Positions 48,601 through 55,339 are shown, numbered from the stretch's first letter. The stretch is 64,000 nt of DNA from Aldrovandia affinis (GCA_029706075.1 JAINUG010000208.1:124001-188000), one strand, 5' to 3'. Program-made: numbers and translations. Notes: generated by a model from the sequence alone, not told the origin.

Positions 48601-51600
48601 AATAGCTAGCTTTGACACTGAAGTTAGTAACTCGCAACAACGTAGCTACACAGTTAGTTACCCAACGTTTTTTTTTTTTTTTCAACAGAGCTAGAGTTAT
48701 TTATGTAGCCACCAGATGTCTTACCGTGGTGAACTATCGAGATCCTGGTTAGCAGCGAACTGTTTGGTTGAATATCAAAATGAGATTTTATGAGTGCTGT
48801 TCATGCGCTAAACACATATTCAGTAGTTCACCTCAGTAAGCTACGTTGATGCAAGCTACTAACGTCAGCGCCAAGACAGCTATTTCATAAGACAAAAACG
48901 AGAAAGAAGAATTTACGGGTGAAATGCTGTCTCAAAAGTTAGTATTTTCCCTGCGTATTAGAGGTGACACCAGCTCTTCTAGATGACGGGTCCAGCTCCA
49001 GGAATAGACGCAAGAAATTAATAAAAGATGGTACATCTCCAGTTCACGGCCTAAGTTTGCATAGGCCCCTTGATTCGGTCGCTGTAGCACCCATGGTCGG
49101 CTCCATGTTTTTTTGCCTCTGCTGCGTTTAATCAACAGTACAATCTGATCTTACCATCTGCATGTCACAGCAGAAATCGAGTTTCGTCAGACCAGGCAAC
49201 GTTTTTCCAATCTTCAACTGTCCAGTTCTGGTGAGCCTGTGCCCACTGTAGCCTCACTTTCCTCTTCTTAACTGACAGGAATGGAACCCGGTGTGGTCTT
49301 CTGCTGCTGTAGCACATCCACTTCAAGGTTCGACATGTTGTGCGTTCAGAGATGCTCTTCTGCATACCACTGTTGTAACGCTTGGTTATTTGAGTTACTG
49401 TCGCCTTCCTGTCAGCTTGAACCAGTCTGGCCATTCTCCTCTGACCTCTCTCATTAACAAGGCGTTTTCACCCACAGAACTGCCGCTCACTGGATGTTTT
49501 TTGTTTTTCACACCATTCTCTGTGAACCCTAGAGACTGCTGTGTGTGAAAATCCCATGAGATAAGCGGTTTCTGAGATACTCACACCACCCCGTCTGGCA
49601 ACAAACAATCATTCCACGGTCAAAGTCACTTAGATCACATTTCTTCCCCATTCAGATTTTTGACAATTGGCTGATTAGATCATTGCAATAACGAGCAAGT
49701 GTACAGGTGTACCTAATAAAGTGGCTACTCATTGTGTATATATACACTACCGGTCAAAAGTTTTAGAACACCCCCATTTTGCCGGTTTTTACTGAAATTT
49801 AAGCAGTTCAAGTCCAGTGAATAACCTGAAATGGTACAAAGGTAAGCAGTAAACTGCCAGAGGTTTAAAAAAATTACATTAAATTAAAAATTAAAAAGTT
49901 TAGGTTACCAAAAAATGCAAAATAATGTACATTGTTTGGCAGTGAGTAGTTTCCTACACCAACAAAAGGCACTTGGAAACTGAAGGAAACTGACAGGAAG
50001 AGGTCTGGCAGACCCAAAGTGTTCAAAGTGCATAATGGCAAATTTCCCCACGGGGACAAATAAAATATATCATATTGTATTTTATATTTATTATTCGGCA
50101 TTGGTCCTCCAATGAATTGCAATTTACCAAGATCACATTTAATATCTCATATTTCTTGCATCTGTAGCCTACAATTTTTCAATCATATAAAAAATCTAAC
50201 ATTAGCTATATTTGTCTTTGTGTTTACATTTGTGCTCTTATGTAGCTCGTCACTGCAAATATATGTCCAGCACAAGCTAAAAAAAATTAAATGCCAATTT
50301 ATGGAGGCGCAATATTGTTCACTTTGTCATTTGAACCTTCCCAGGTTTAGCTCGAGCATCAGAATGCATCTAAGCGATTCCCATCTTTCTAAAAAATGTA
50401 TTTATGTGATGAATGAAAATGTTGTACTATAGAAATGTATATTATAATTGCGTTAATGAAAATGACAATACTATACTTTGTCCTTTCAAGGAAAACGTGC
50501 TTATTTCCATTTTTGTAACACAAACCTAACTTGTAGAATCACGCAAAACCTGACAATGACAGTTATCAAACTGTTAACATTTTCCATTGTGTCTAATGTA
50601 TTCAATTTTATTTTTTAGCAACGAAGACTAATTTGTTAGCACTTGATTGAAAACAATCCAGCTAGCTACATTGCATTCCGTGAAGAACATTCAAACCACA
50701 TCATTACTGCTACTGCTGCTCACTATGCTACTGTCTGCCCCTGCATCACCTGCTGTTAGCTGGCATGCAACTGCTACACTTGTTGCTAACTATTTAACGA
50801 ACTGCTTTGGAAATGGCAGAGGGAAACAAGGTCCCAGATACCGAGAGAAAGCAGCTCACTTTGATTACGTAAAGCAGGCGGGTTCATTGAGGTGAATGAA
50901 CCCCCACCCCCATCTATTAAACGAGCAGACGAGCAGTGGCTACCAAAGGAGGGGACACCCAACATGCTAGCACACCTTCAGGAGCACTATACATCTGTGC
51001 ATCCTGAAGTCATGGTAAAAAAATATATATCATATTAAACATGTTAGTTCAGACGTTCACTAGTACATGAATTAATTGACAAAGCATTTTATCTTATTCT
51101 TACTAAATATCTAACACTAGACAATGAAGGCAGGGGTCTCCTCAGTGCACACTGTCAGTGTGAGTAGGTCAGCTGTATTCACTTACACCCAGACAGACAG
51201 TTCAGCCTGGCATATCAGTATTAGCATGGCAGGCTCATCATTGGAGACACACCCATGCATGGGCAGGTTCAATTCCCAGGTGGGGCACTGCCGTTGTACT
51301 CTTGAGCAAGGCACTTAACCTGAATTTCTCCCGTAAATATCGAGCTGCATACATGGATTGTATGTAAATGCCTGTAATAATAATAACATGCACACACTCA
51401 CACCCACCCCTGGCATTCACAAAATCAGAAAACAATTTTTTACTTTTCAAATGGCTGTCTCCTGCGGAAGGAACCAAACAGAAAATTGCAACAAAAATGT
51501 TTTTTCTTATAGCTCAGGCTGGGAGGCTGAATCAGTATATTCATTTATCCAATTGCATATTGATTTATGCTATATTAATAACTATTAACATATGAAGCAG

Positions 51601-54600
51601 ACCTTGTCTAAAGCTCTCACAGCAGTGACAGAAATAAAAACATGTTTTAAAACATCAATGGCATTTGAAATCAAACCTACAAGGTACAGGTACAGATCTA
51701 TGCTATATTCTTAAAATAGAGCTGAAAGAACTACAAACTACAAAACCAAGGTGAGTGGCAATTTTACCTTCAGGACTAGCTTTTACCTTGATTGTTTTGT
51801 GTGATGGACGAGAAAGTTAACACCTGTGAAATAGGATCAATTTAAGTGTTGCTGACTACAGAACCCATAGTTGTACCCATAAAACAATCAAAGTCCCACT
51901 CATTTCATTTCAGCGTACCCTGTTTTTGTTGGGATTGCTCCTGCCAATTACCCCCCTAAATACTCCACAGGCACTGGACAAATACTGGGCACTTTCCTAA
52001 GACCTTTAGACAGCATGAGCAGACACAGACATTTGGCTTACTTGACTGTCACATCTCAATTGAGGGACTCCAATTTCATATATGACTTGCACGGTTATCT
52101 CCGTATTCTGGTTGATCACACACATCAAAGCTACACCCCCAGAACATGCAAGGATATCATTACAGCTGTGCAAACTCTTGAACACACTCAAATGCACCCA
52201 ACATAGACAATCCTTCTCAAATGCACCCAACACACGCACACACAAACTGTTTCAAATGCACCCAACACACACAAAATCCAACTTAAATGCACCGAACACA
52301 CTCCCTTTCATGCGGTTAACACACACAATCTCAAATGCAACAAATACACAGACACAAGGTTTTCACTTGCATACATTTTAATCTATCAAACTGGCATTAC
52401 TAGTCTTTTTTCGGTTATTGTGTTCATTGCAGCTGCGTGCTTATAGTGCTTTCTACATTAAAGGTGATCTGGAGGGGTGTTTTCACCCCGGTCCATTGGT
52501 CAAATAGCCTAAATTTCATATGACTTTCCATGTGCACAACTCACTCACATGCAAATGCAATAGGGCTGAAATAATTTTTTTGGTGCTGGGAGGGGGGTAC
52601 CTCCCATGATTTAAAAAAAAAATGTGGGGGTGGGACAGAAATGTTAAAGCACAGCAAAACAGCAGCATTTCCAGAAGGTCTACTACTCTTGTCCCAATGA
52701 AAAATCTACTAAGCCAAAGGAGAGAAAAAAATAAAATAAAAAAATAAAAAGGAAAAATGAAAATAAAACATTTGTACACAGCAGCATTTTCTTTAGTATG
52801 ATTCTTAATGAAAGATTTATTTTAATTTGTATTATTGGCCATATCGGTGATATCGACCAACCACTAGCTTTCACCAAGGCATCTGTATCATATAATCGAT
52901 AAATGTGTTCGTGATAACGTCCTGTAATTTTGTTGCACAAAGGGACATTGCACATGCCTCAAGATCTAACAAATTCCTTGAAATGTAAGCCTACATTTAC
53001 CAGCTCGTTCTTTGCAATAAAGTTAGACTTTAAGAGTGGCATTAACGATTTGTTGCTATTTTGTTTTCAACATATCATGCGAGAGTTAAAATCAGCTAGC
53101 TAACAATGTCTACTTTAAACTTGTTGCTGATTTTGCTGGTTATTATTTGTATTTCATGTATACAAATTTTAAAATCCAAATATTTGGCACCATTAATACA
53201 TTGGATCTTCCCACATTATGCTGGATCAATGTGCTCAAGCCCTGCAACACACAAACACACAATTTCACAAAATATATACTTGCTCACCCACACTTAGTAA
53301 TGTGCACCCACTCACATGCAGACACAACCTCTCAAATTCACACAAGCATTCACACTCAACACACACTCGCTCTCATAATATGCAACCAACACACACATGC
53401 AGTCTCACATTCACTCTGAAATGCTCCCGACAGACACCGCCTCTAAAGTGCACAGAGCACATGCATATACTCTGAAATGCACTCAACACAAACTCAGTCA
53501 CGTGCACCCACCGCACACTACCATTTGCATGTCTCAAATGCACCAAACACATAGTCCCATGAAAACACTCAACTCACTTTCAAAAGCACCCAGCACATGC
53601 ACTGGTCAGCACCCACATACTCACACAAGCATACACACCTTTGAGACGCAAGTTCAATATTTGCAGTGTGCTCTACTTTCCACTTTAGAATGAGGCTAAA
53701 ATGGCAGCAGAGGTCTTCTTAAACAATTTACCACAGTAACAGTATTGAGTGAGAAACAGAGAGAGAGAGAGAAGGGGGGGGGGGTGCTTTTTTACTTTTG
53801 CTATTCCTTCGCTGAAAACACACTGTATATTCAATGCTAACCTAAAGAAGGGGGGAAGAGAGAGAGAGCAAATGGCAAAAAAACAGGCCAATGGCTCCCA
53901 CACAGCTGTTTGATGGCCTACGGTGGTTTCAATATGCTGGGGTCAGATGCTTTAGAGCAGGGGTGTCCAATCTTATCTGAGAAGGGCCTGTGTGGGTGTA
54001 GGTTTCTGTCCTAGCCTAGTACTACAACACCTGATTCAAATAAGCAACGAATCAGTCGTCAATCAAGACCTTGATTGGTGTTTTAGTGCTGGGCTAGGAC
54101 ACAAACCTGCACCCACGCCGGCCCTTTTCTTATACGATTGGACACCCCTGCTTTAGAGTATGAGCACCCCGCACACACAAGCACTTGCAGACAAAAATAC
54201 AGGTTAAACAATTAGCTACCTGGTCATCCCTGGTTAACTGTGGGTATTTCGCAAATTAGCTGCCCATCGCGCTGCGGTTTTTTGTATGTTAGCCTACAAT
54301 GTGACTAGCCGTGAGTCGACATACACACTCAATGATAAAAGTATTCAGCGAGAAACGAAAAAGATGTAGCTCATGAGCGATCTGTATTAAACAATGTGTA
54401 ACACACGATCGTGCAATTGCGAATATTTTATCCACAATATACCACTTGTAGAGAAATAGAAACAATGGTATGTTTCGCTTTAAAATTACTGATAGCCAGC
54501 TACAGGCCATCTGATTTGATACCAACAAGTCCGCCAACTACCTAAATTCGACTCAAAAGGACAAGCGGGTCGTAATAGTTTTGCGTCTGGACAGTTCGGT

Positions 54601-55339
54601 ATTTGAAACATCATCGATCCGCTTCTCCCCGCCTTAAAAATAGTAAAATGTAGCTGTTTACAGTTTTATGACGGATCGGTTTTGTAGACGAGCTTGGCGC
54701 GCCCCCGGTCCCCCTCGTCGAAGAAAAAGAAAAAAAGCACACTTTCCTTCCCGGTCTCAGATCCCACTCATTCAGTAGATCTGTCCTGCGCGTATCCGTC
54801 AACATACCAAGAGCAGGCGCGCCCCATCCTCCCCCCCACCCGCTCCGTGCACACACAAACACACAAAGCGCGGGCCCGCTGACTACTCGAAAAACTAACA
54901 GACACCGACTCACATAAACACACATAGCAAGCGAGCAGGCTCGACTCCACTAGGCCTGGTATTCTTGCCTGGCGCAGCACTACAACTTTACACACAATAA
55001 AGAATTATACCCACGGTTTCAAAAACTAAACTGCAAAGACTACCATCATAGCCAACCCTTTCCCGCGCACTCACACTCACAGGCTATGCAGACCGAGCGA
55101 GCACCCCCGCTTCCAAACCACCGACAGTCGGCCTCTCGGTCTAGCTGCCGCAGACTAAAACCGAACTTATTTTTTAGGCCGAAAACCTGAGCTAAACTCA
55201 CCCCTTTGAGACGCTTGATTAGGGCATTCTTTTGCCCGCTTTTAGGGAGGCCACGCTGCTCCAAAGCAGCTTTTAAATCCGCCACACGGAGCGAATGAAG
55301 CGGCCTCCCGTCCAGCGTAACGTCTTCGAGGTCCGCCAT
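17672..55339 (-). CDS. acin1: ACIN1 (acinus), whole coding span, 18 exons
   Basis: Acinus is a nuclear RNA-binding scaffold of the ASAP/PSAP complexes with RNPS1 and SAP18 or Pinin. It acts in splicing and exon-junction-complex function, and in apoptotic chromatin condensation after caspase cleavage. The exons listed below join in one frame to 5,592 coding bases (1,863 residues plus stop); human acinus has 1,341, and the excess is mostly exon 5. Order: SAP DNA-binding domain (about 9-46), long low-complexity region (133-1173) with an E/R/K helix, acinus-specific KRRWG...[10 protein letters not shown] block (about 1325-1349), RRM (about 1510-1598), caspase-3 site DELD (1592-1595), RNPS1/SAP18-binding motif (about 1710-1738), and an RS/RD/RE-rich tail. 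The start was chosen at MADLEDVTL; an upstream in-frame ATG at 55471 could add 44 residues, and human acinus is also N-terminally extended. Fish often have two acin1 copies; which one this is cannot be told. Confidence 0.95.
18143..18243 (-). CDS. acin1: ACIN1 exon 17 (RNPS1/SAP18-binding motif)
   Basis: 101 bases, entry phase 1, exit phase 0, donor CAG/GTAAAA. It encodes [12 protein letters not shown] and then [14 protein letters not shown], the RSB motif that holds RNPS1 and SAP18 in the ASAP complex. It is nearly identical to the mammalian motif. Confidence 0.96.
18974..19307 (-). CDS. acin1: ACIN1 exon 16
   Basis: 334 bases, entry phase 0, exit phase 1, donor AAGG/GTGAGG. It starts LDFHRGLLV, completing the DELD caspase-3 site, continues through a linker and ends in an ER/RS-rich stretch ([16 protein letters not shown]). 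Confidence 0.95.
19391..19550. mobile_element. hAT terminal fragment in intron 15
   Basis: It begins CAGGGGTGGCCAACCAGTCA, a typical hAT-like fish end, and runs through AGAGCCACAT repeats and a G-run. The other end is not adjacent; the Tc1 element at 19576 may have cut into it. Confidence 0.55.
19576..20340 (-). mobile_element. Tc1-like element with a foreign 236-bp patch
   Basis: The left end reads CACTGCCCGTCCCCAAAAAA. The minus strand 20254-19976 encodes transposase: [19 protein letters not shown] and [15 protein letters not shown], with the second Asp and the Glu of the DDE triad. The N-terminal half is missing. At 19699-19929 the sequence is replaced by a copy of 16259-16494. Confidence 0.8.
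19699..19929. repeat. Second copy of the 16.26 kb segment, inside a Tc1 element
   Basis: It runs from TTCCCCTTCCTTACTGC to ATGCTGCAGTCAT and breaks the Tc1 sequence between CACAACATTTATT and ATGATGGGACAGTCGG. It is about 98-99 percent identical to 16259-16494. Confidence 0.9.
20806..20913 (-). CDS. acin1: ACIN1 exon 15 (RRM second half)
   Basis: 108 bases, phase 0 to 0, donor GAG/GTGAGT. It encodes [19 protein letters not shown] and [17 protein letters not shown], the end of the acinus RRM and the first two residues of the caspase site. Confidence 0.97.
21061..21267 (-). mobile_element. V-SINE in intron 14
   Basis: Reverse-strand copy with tail GTCGCTCTGGATAAGAGCGT, mid-part CCTTGAGCAAGGTACTTAAC and head GGCAGTGTGGTATAATGGTT. 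GTACTGGAGTAT before it and GTACTGGATTAT after it may be a slightly mutated target duplication. Confidence 0.9.
21325..21590 (+). mobile_element. Second, unrelated tRNA-derived SINE
   Basis: A box TGGCCTAGCGG and B box GGTTCAATTCC lie about 30-35 bases apart, as in a tRNA gene. An unrelated body (CCACTAGGGGGCGGCAATTG) and an A-rich tail follow. The family is not named here. Confidence 0.75.
21600..22350. other. Rest of ACIN1 intron 14
   Basis: AT-rich intron sequence. No exon or classified repeat is recognised. Confidence 0.4.
22357..22464 (-). CDS. acin1: ACIN1 exon 14 (RRM first half)
   Basis: 108 bases, phase 0 to 0, acceptor CAG/GTG, donor ACT/GTGAGT. It encodes [20 protein letters not shown] and [13 protein letters not shown], almost the same as human acinus. 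Confidence 0.97.
22720..22865 (-). CDS. acin1: ACIN1 exon 13 (start of RRM)
   Basis: 146 bases, entry phase 1, exit phase 0. It encodes [20 protein letters not shown], then [17 protein letters not shown], the acinus-specific lead-in and first RRM strand. Confidence 0.97.
23096..23294 (-). CDS. acin1: ACIN1 exon 12
   Basis: 199 bases, entry phase 0, exit phase 1, donor AAAG/GTGATT. It starts [14 protein letters not shown] (human VVPAEGQENGQREE), has a run of nine Glu, and ends TREVELKK. Confidence 0.95.
23657..23827 (-). CDS. acin1: ACIN1 exon 11
   Basis: 171 bases, phase 0 to 0. It encodes [11 protein letters not shown]...[20 protein letters not shown] and [11 protein letters not shown], matching the human block between SLIPDIKP and RTVTQ. 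Confidence 0.96.
24128..24169 (-). repeat. Duplicated 3' end of ACIN1 exon 10 with splice donor
   Basis: It repeats 24209-24250 (exon 10 end plus donor) 81 bases downstream in transcript direction, with two or three mismatches. It includes a copy of CTGAAG/GTACAG. A stop codon separates it from the true exon in frame. Confidence 0.85.
24216..24394 (-). CDS. acin1: ACIN1 exon 10
   Basis: 179 bases, entry phase 1, exit phase 0, donor AAG/GTACAG. It encodes [20 protein letters not shown] and ISITTDSLK, a signature acinus block. The acceptor is CAGCAG, so splicing may include or skip one codon. Confidence 0.96.
24559..24604 (-). CDS. acin1: ACIN1 exon 9
   Basis: 46 bases, entry phase 0, exit phase 1, donor CCA/GTGAGT. 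It encodes [15 protein letters not shown], matching human KSFKRKISVVS. Confidence 0.9.
24840..24880. repeat. (GT)n microsatellite in intron 8
   Basis: A run of TGTGTG and TGCGTG units. Confidence 0.9.
25612..25636. repeat. Poly-T tract
   Basis: About 25 T on the plus strand. It could be the tail of a decayed retrocopy on the minus strand, but no retrocopy is recognised. Confidence 0.8.
25700..27480. other. Repeat-poor segment of ACIN1 intron 8
   Basis: GC-richer than neighbouring intron DNA and free of recognisable transposons. Open frames such as 26817-27332 (plus) have no recognisable domain or plausible start and splice context. It could hold untranslated or regulatory sequence; I cannot support a gene. 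Confidence 0.35.
27550..27598. repeat. (AC)n microsatellite
   Basis: A pure CACACA run of about 24 units in intron 8. Confidence 0.95.
28682..28766 (-). CDS. acin1: ACIN1 exon 8 (shared by long and predicted short forms)
   Basis: 85 bases, entry phase 2, exit phase 0, donor GAG/GTAAGA. It encodes [20 protein letters not shown] then SSEGHAEE. Both exon 7 and the alternative exon at 30987-31012 end in phase 2 and join it in frame. The internal ATG in GCCATGT is another possible start. Confidence 0.88.
29066..29790. repeat. 30-bp minisatellite, split by a MITE
   Basis: Tandem copies of a unit reading TCTACACCCAGCCTGACC then TACACCAGAGCC, about 17 copies, with 29105-29307 occupied by an inserted palindromic element. 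Confidence 0.93.
29097..29315. mobile_element. Palindromic hAT-type MITE (203 bp) with 8-bp target duplication
   Basis: The element spans 29105-29307. It starts CAGGGGTGTCAAACTCATTC and ends with the complement; the arms are near-perfect almost to the centre. CTCTACAC flanks both sides (29097-29104 and 29308-29315). Confidence 0.93.
29800..30755. other. Part of ACIN1 intron 7
   Basis: No exon or classified repeat is recognised. Copies of TTCAATTCATGAA-like sequence near 29910-30020 are locally repetitive. Confidence 0.4.
30760..31330 (-). promoter_or_regulatory. acin1: CpG-rich alternative ACIN1 promoter
   Basis: CpG dinucleotides are dense here (CCCGCCCGCTTC, GCGCTGCGGCGG, CCCCGCGCAGCC), unlike the AT-rich intron around. 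It surrounds the alternative first exon at 30987-31012, so it is the likely promoter of the short isoform. CpG content was judged by eye, not measured. Confidence 0.7.
30987..31012 (-). CDS. acin1: ACIN1 alternative first coding exon (short isoform)
   Basis: Minus-strand ATG at 31012-31010 opens MLSESNKS and ends with two bases at a strong donor, GG/GTAAGC. The exit phase of 2 is exactly what exon 8 needs. Joining them gives [18 protein letters not shown] and an isoform of 626 residues that lacks the SAP domain and exon 5 but keeps the RRM, caspase site and RSB motif. Mammals make short acinus forms of about 570-580 residues with the same architecture. The start lies within a CpG-rich stretch. 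Confidence 0.75.
31340..34230. other. Part of ACIN1 intron 7
   Basis: AT-rich intron. No gene or confidently classified transposon is seen. Confidence 0.4.
34220..34402. repeat. CTATCT / CTCTCCATCTCC simple repeats
   Basis: Short tetra- and hexamer runs pass into a 12-bp unit, CTCTCCATCTCC, repeated about ten times. They make Leu/Pro/Ser open frames that are not genes. Confidence 0.9.
34410..35340. other. Part of ACIN1 intron 7
   Basis: Includes a short GA run near 34798-34822 and GTGTGT-rich text near 34860-35040. No gene is seen. Confidence 0.4.
35346..36837 (-). mobile_element. Tc1-like transposon, copy 1 (1,488 bp)
   Basis: Outer ends CAGGTGCATCTCAATAAATT and its complement lie at 35348 and 36835 between TA dinucleotides. 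The long inverted repeats carry inner AAAAGTGAAACTCAT repeats. It is almost identical to copy 2 at 45405 but has lost about 100 bases inside transposase. Confidence 0.95.
35760..36565 (-). pseudogene. Tc1 transposase, copy 1, broken
   Basis: The frame opens at 36565 and keeps the paired helix-turn-helix domain ([20 protein letters not shown]) and first catalytic Asp (VLFSDESKF) to about 35930. An internal deletion there shifts the frame. The C-terminal part ([18 protein letters not shown]) continues in another frame. Bases encoding the catalytic Glu after NPI are missing. Confidence 0.92.
37113..37201 (-). CDS. acin1: ACIN1 exon 7
   Basis: 89 bases, entry phase 0, exit phase 2, donor CAG/GTAAGC. 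It reads [20 protein letters not shown] then GAEENRRPA, low complexity. The call rests on splice sites, phase fit on both sides and position; a human counterpart is not obvious. Confidence 0.75.
37499..38235. mobile_element. Candidate non-autonomous DNA transposon
   Basis: The left end reads CTTTCACATCTATAGTTCG then TTTGGTCCGATTCAA. The right end complement reads CTTTCACACCTACCCTG then TTTGGTCCATTTGAATCG. Several GGTTCG/CGAACC motifs inside suggest subterminal repeats. The superfamily and target duplication are unclear. Confidence 0.5.
38423..39000. mobile_element. Candidate MITE with TAGAGGTCGACCGAT-type ends
   Basis: Starts TAGAGGTAGACCGATTTGG and ends GATCAATTGGTCGACCTCTA; the outer 16 or so bases are inverted repeats. 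A similar inner piece, ATATCGGTGATATCGACCAA, is at 52842. No coding capacity. Confidence 0.6.
39280..39392. mobile_element. hAT-like terminal fragment
   Basis: Ends AGTTTGGACACCCCTG, the complement of a CAGGGGTGTCC hAT end, preceded by GTGGCCCAGCCTTTCG. Only one end is visible. Confidence 0.45.
39519..39632. repeat. 115-bp repeat, copy A
   Basis: TCTCCTCAGCGCACACTGTC to AGGCTCATCATTGGAGG. It shares the full body with copies at 44835 and 51136; its right terminal hexamer is altered. Confidence 0.92.
39806..39934 (-). CDS. acin1: ACIN1 exon 6
   Basis: 129 bases, phase 0 to 0, acceptor CAG/TCT, donor AAG/GTCTGC. It encodes [20 protein letters not shown] then [13 protein letters not shown], a charged low-complexity stretch. 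Supported by splice sites and phase on both sides. Confidence 0.85.
40612..43734 (-). CDS. acin1: ACIN1 exon 5 (large low-complexity exon)
   Basis: 3,123 bases, phase 0 to 0, donor AGG/GTGAGT. The acceptor could be at 43734 or, adding eight codons in frame, at 43758. It starts [20 protein letters not shown]. It has acidic, Pro- and Ser-rich parts, then about 270 residues of E/R/K repeats (41540-42360), then Pro/Ser-rich and finally Ser/Asp-rich sequence ending CAVPRSRR. Human acinus has a large, poorly conserved acidic exon at this place. Length and repeat content are unusual for the family. Confidence 0.92.
41600..42330 (-). repeat. 78-bp in-frame coding repeat array in ACIN1 exon 5
   Basis: The anchor TCTCTGCA (plus strand) recurs at 41713, 41791, 41869, 41947, 42025, 42103, 42181 and 42259, exactly 78 bp (26 codons) apart. 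The unit encodes [20 protein letters not shown] plus KEREER. 41689-41844 and 41845-42000 look like a recent 156-bp duplication. Confidence 0.95.
43770..44590. other. ACIN1 intron 4
   Basis: No exon or transposon is recognised. Confidence 0.5.
44596..44675 (-). CDS. acin1: ACIN1 exon 4
   Basis: 80 bases, entry phase 1, exit phase 0, acceptor TTAG/ACAT, donor CAG/GTCAGA. It encodes [20 protein letters not shown] then SCPPPDQ. It only stays open in the frame that a GC donor in exon 3 provides. Confidence 0.85.
44835..44950. repeat. 115-bp repeat, copy B
   Basis: Starts GTCTCCTCAGTGCACACTGT, contains TCACTTACACCCAGACAGAC and AGTATTAGCATGGCAGGCTC, and ends GGAGAC. The outer hexamers are inverted repeats of each other. 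Confidence 0.92.
44965..45275 (+). mobile_element. LINE 3' end fragment with (TTG)n expansion
   Basis: Reads through AGAACAAGAGGCCACAGGTG, TGTCTGGAACAGCTTGCCAG and GGCTGAACGGCCCTCTCTTG, the last ORF2 codons and 3' UTR of a fish CR1/Rex1-like LINE. A TTG run at about 45095-45118 interrupts the frame. Confidence 0.7.
45403..47001 (-). mobile_element. Tc1-like transposon, copy 2 (1,595 bp)
   Basis: CAGGTGCATTTCAATAAATT at 45405 and its complement ending at 46999, flanked by TA. It has the same family features as copy 1 and is longer because it keeps the segment copy 1 lost. Confidence 0.96.
45833..46678 (-). pseudogene. Tc1 transposase, copy 2, broken
   Basis: Opens at 46678 with the paired-like DNA-binding domain. 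One stop lies near 46370 (RRI stop [10 protein letters not shown]; copy 1 has Gln there). From 46366 it continues through VLFSDESKF (first Asp), [20 protein letters not shown] (second Asp) and NSPDLNPI. The following catalytic Glu is lost by a small deletion shared with copy 1. Confidence 0.94.
47266..47377 (-). CDS. acin1: ACIN1 exon 3
   Basis: 112 bases, entry phase 0, exit phase 1. It encodes [20 protein letters not shown] then [17 protein letters not shown], nearly identical to human. The only donor that keeps the frame is GATG/GCGAGT, a GC-AG intron. Confidence 0.93.
47341..47452 (-). repeat. Tandem duplication across the exon 3 acceptor
   Basis: 47341-47395 and 47396-47452 are about 55-bp diverged copies, each with CTCCTCCCCAATCTGAAA. 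The outer copy gives a decoy acceptor at 47432 whose use would shift the frame. Confidence 0.9.
47505..47570 (-). CDS. acin1: ACIN1 exon 2
   Basis: 66 bases, phase 0 to 0, acceptor CAG/GCT, donor CAG/GTGAGA. It encodes [20 protein letters not shown] then SQ (human [20 protein letters not shown]), which links the SAP domain to the coiled region. Confidence 0.96.
47600..49135. other. Part of ACIN1 intron 1
   Basis: No exon or classified repeat is recognised. Confidence 0.4.
49140..49740 (-). mobile_element. Half of a Tc1-like transposon
   Basis: The right end is the inverted repeat with CAGGTGTACCTAATAAAGTG. The minus strand 49434-49165 encodes [20 protein letters not shown] and [19 protein letters not shown], including the first catalytic Asp, and stops at 49140 mid-gene. 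It is a family different from the 35 and 45 kb copies. Confidence 0.88.
49741..50060. mobile_element. Terminal part of another Tc1-like element
   Basis: Begins TATACACTACCGGTCAAAAG then TTTTAGAACACCCCCATTTT, a common fish Tc1 end, directly abutting the previous element. The right boundary is uncertain and no transposase is seen. Confidence 0.65.
50070..51120. other. Part of ACIN1 intron 1, possible transposase fragment
   Basis: A coding-like stretch near 50800-51015 reads [15 protein letters not shown] and, after a frame change, [17 protein letters not shown]. It may be part of a DNA-transposon exon. The rest is unassigned. Confidence 0.3.
51136..51248. repeat. 115-bp repeat, copy C
   Basis: Starts GTCTCCTCAGTGCACACTGT and ends GGAGAC, the same body as copies A and B. 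A truncated V-SINE follows within about ten bases. Confidence 0.92.
51258..51390 (+). mobile_element. Truncated V-SINE
   Basis: Has B box GGTTCAATTCC, CCAGGTGGGGCACTGCCGTT and CTTGAGCAAGGCACTTAACC, and stops after ATGGATTGTATGTAAATGCC. The tRNA head start and GATAAGAGCG tail are missing. Confidence 0.8.
51400..53950. other. Part of ACIN1 intron 1, with ATGCACCCAACACAC-rich tracts
   Basis: Loose tandem repeats of AATGCACCCAACACACAC occur at about 52185-52360 and 53240-53640. Short open frames there are compositional. No gene is seen. Confidence 0.5.
53950..54158. mobile_element. Palindromic hAT-type MITE (193 bp) with 8-bp target duplication
   Basis: The element spans 53958-54150, starts CAGGGGTGTCCAATCTTATC and ends with an imperfect complement. 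CTTTAGAG flanks both ends (53950-53957 and 54151-54158). It is related in its ends to the 29.1 kb MITE but has a different body. Confidence 0.93.
54160..55200. other. 5' end of ACIN1 intron 1
   Basis: CpG content rises near 54670-54960 (GGCGCGCCCCCGGTCC), probably the downstream part of the promoter CpG island. No exon is seen. Confidence 0.4.
55202..55339 (-). CDS. acin1: ACIN1 exon 1 (SAP domain)
   Basis: 138 bases, 46 codons, exit phase 0 at GGG/GTGAGT. It encodes [20 protein letters not shown] then the SAP helices ([21 protein letters not shown]), close to human [20 protein letters not shown]. SAP domains bind scaffold/matrix DNA. An upstream in-frame ATG at 55471 exists. Confidence 0.97.

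Noticed and set aside
55046..55201. Extension of ACIN1 exon 1 past the donor (KG followed by VSLAQVFG)
   Set aside because: A consensus GTGAGT donor sits at 55201 and exon 2 (ALMLENLQ) follows directly in frame as in human.
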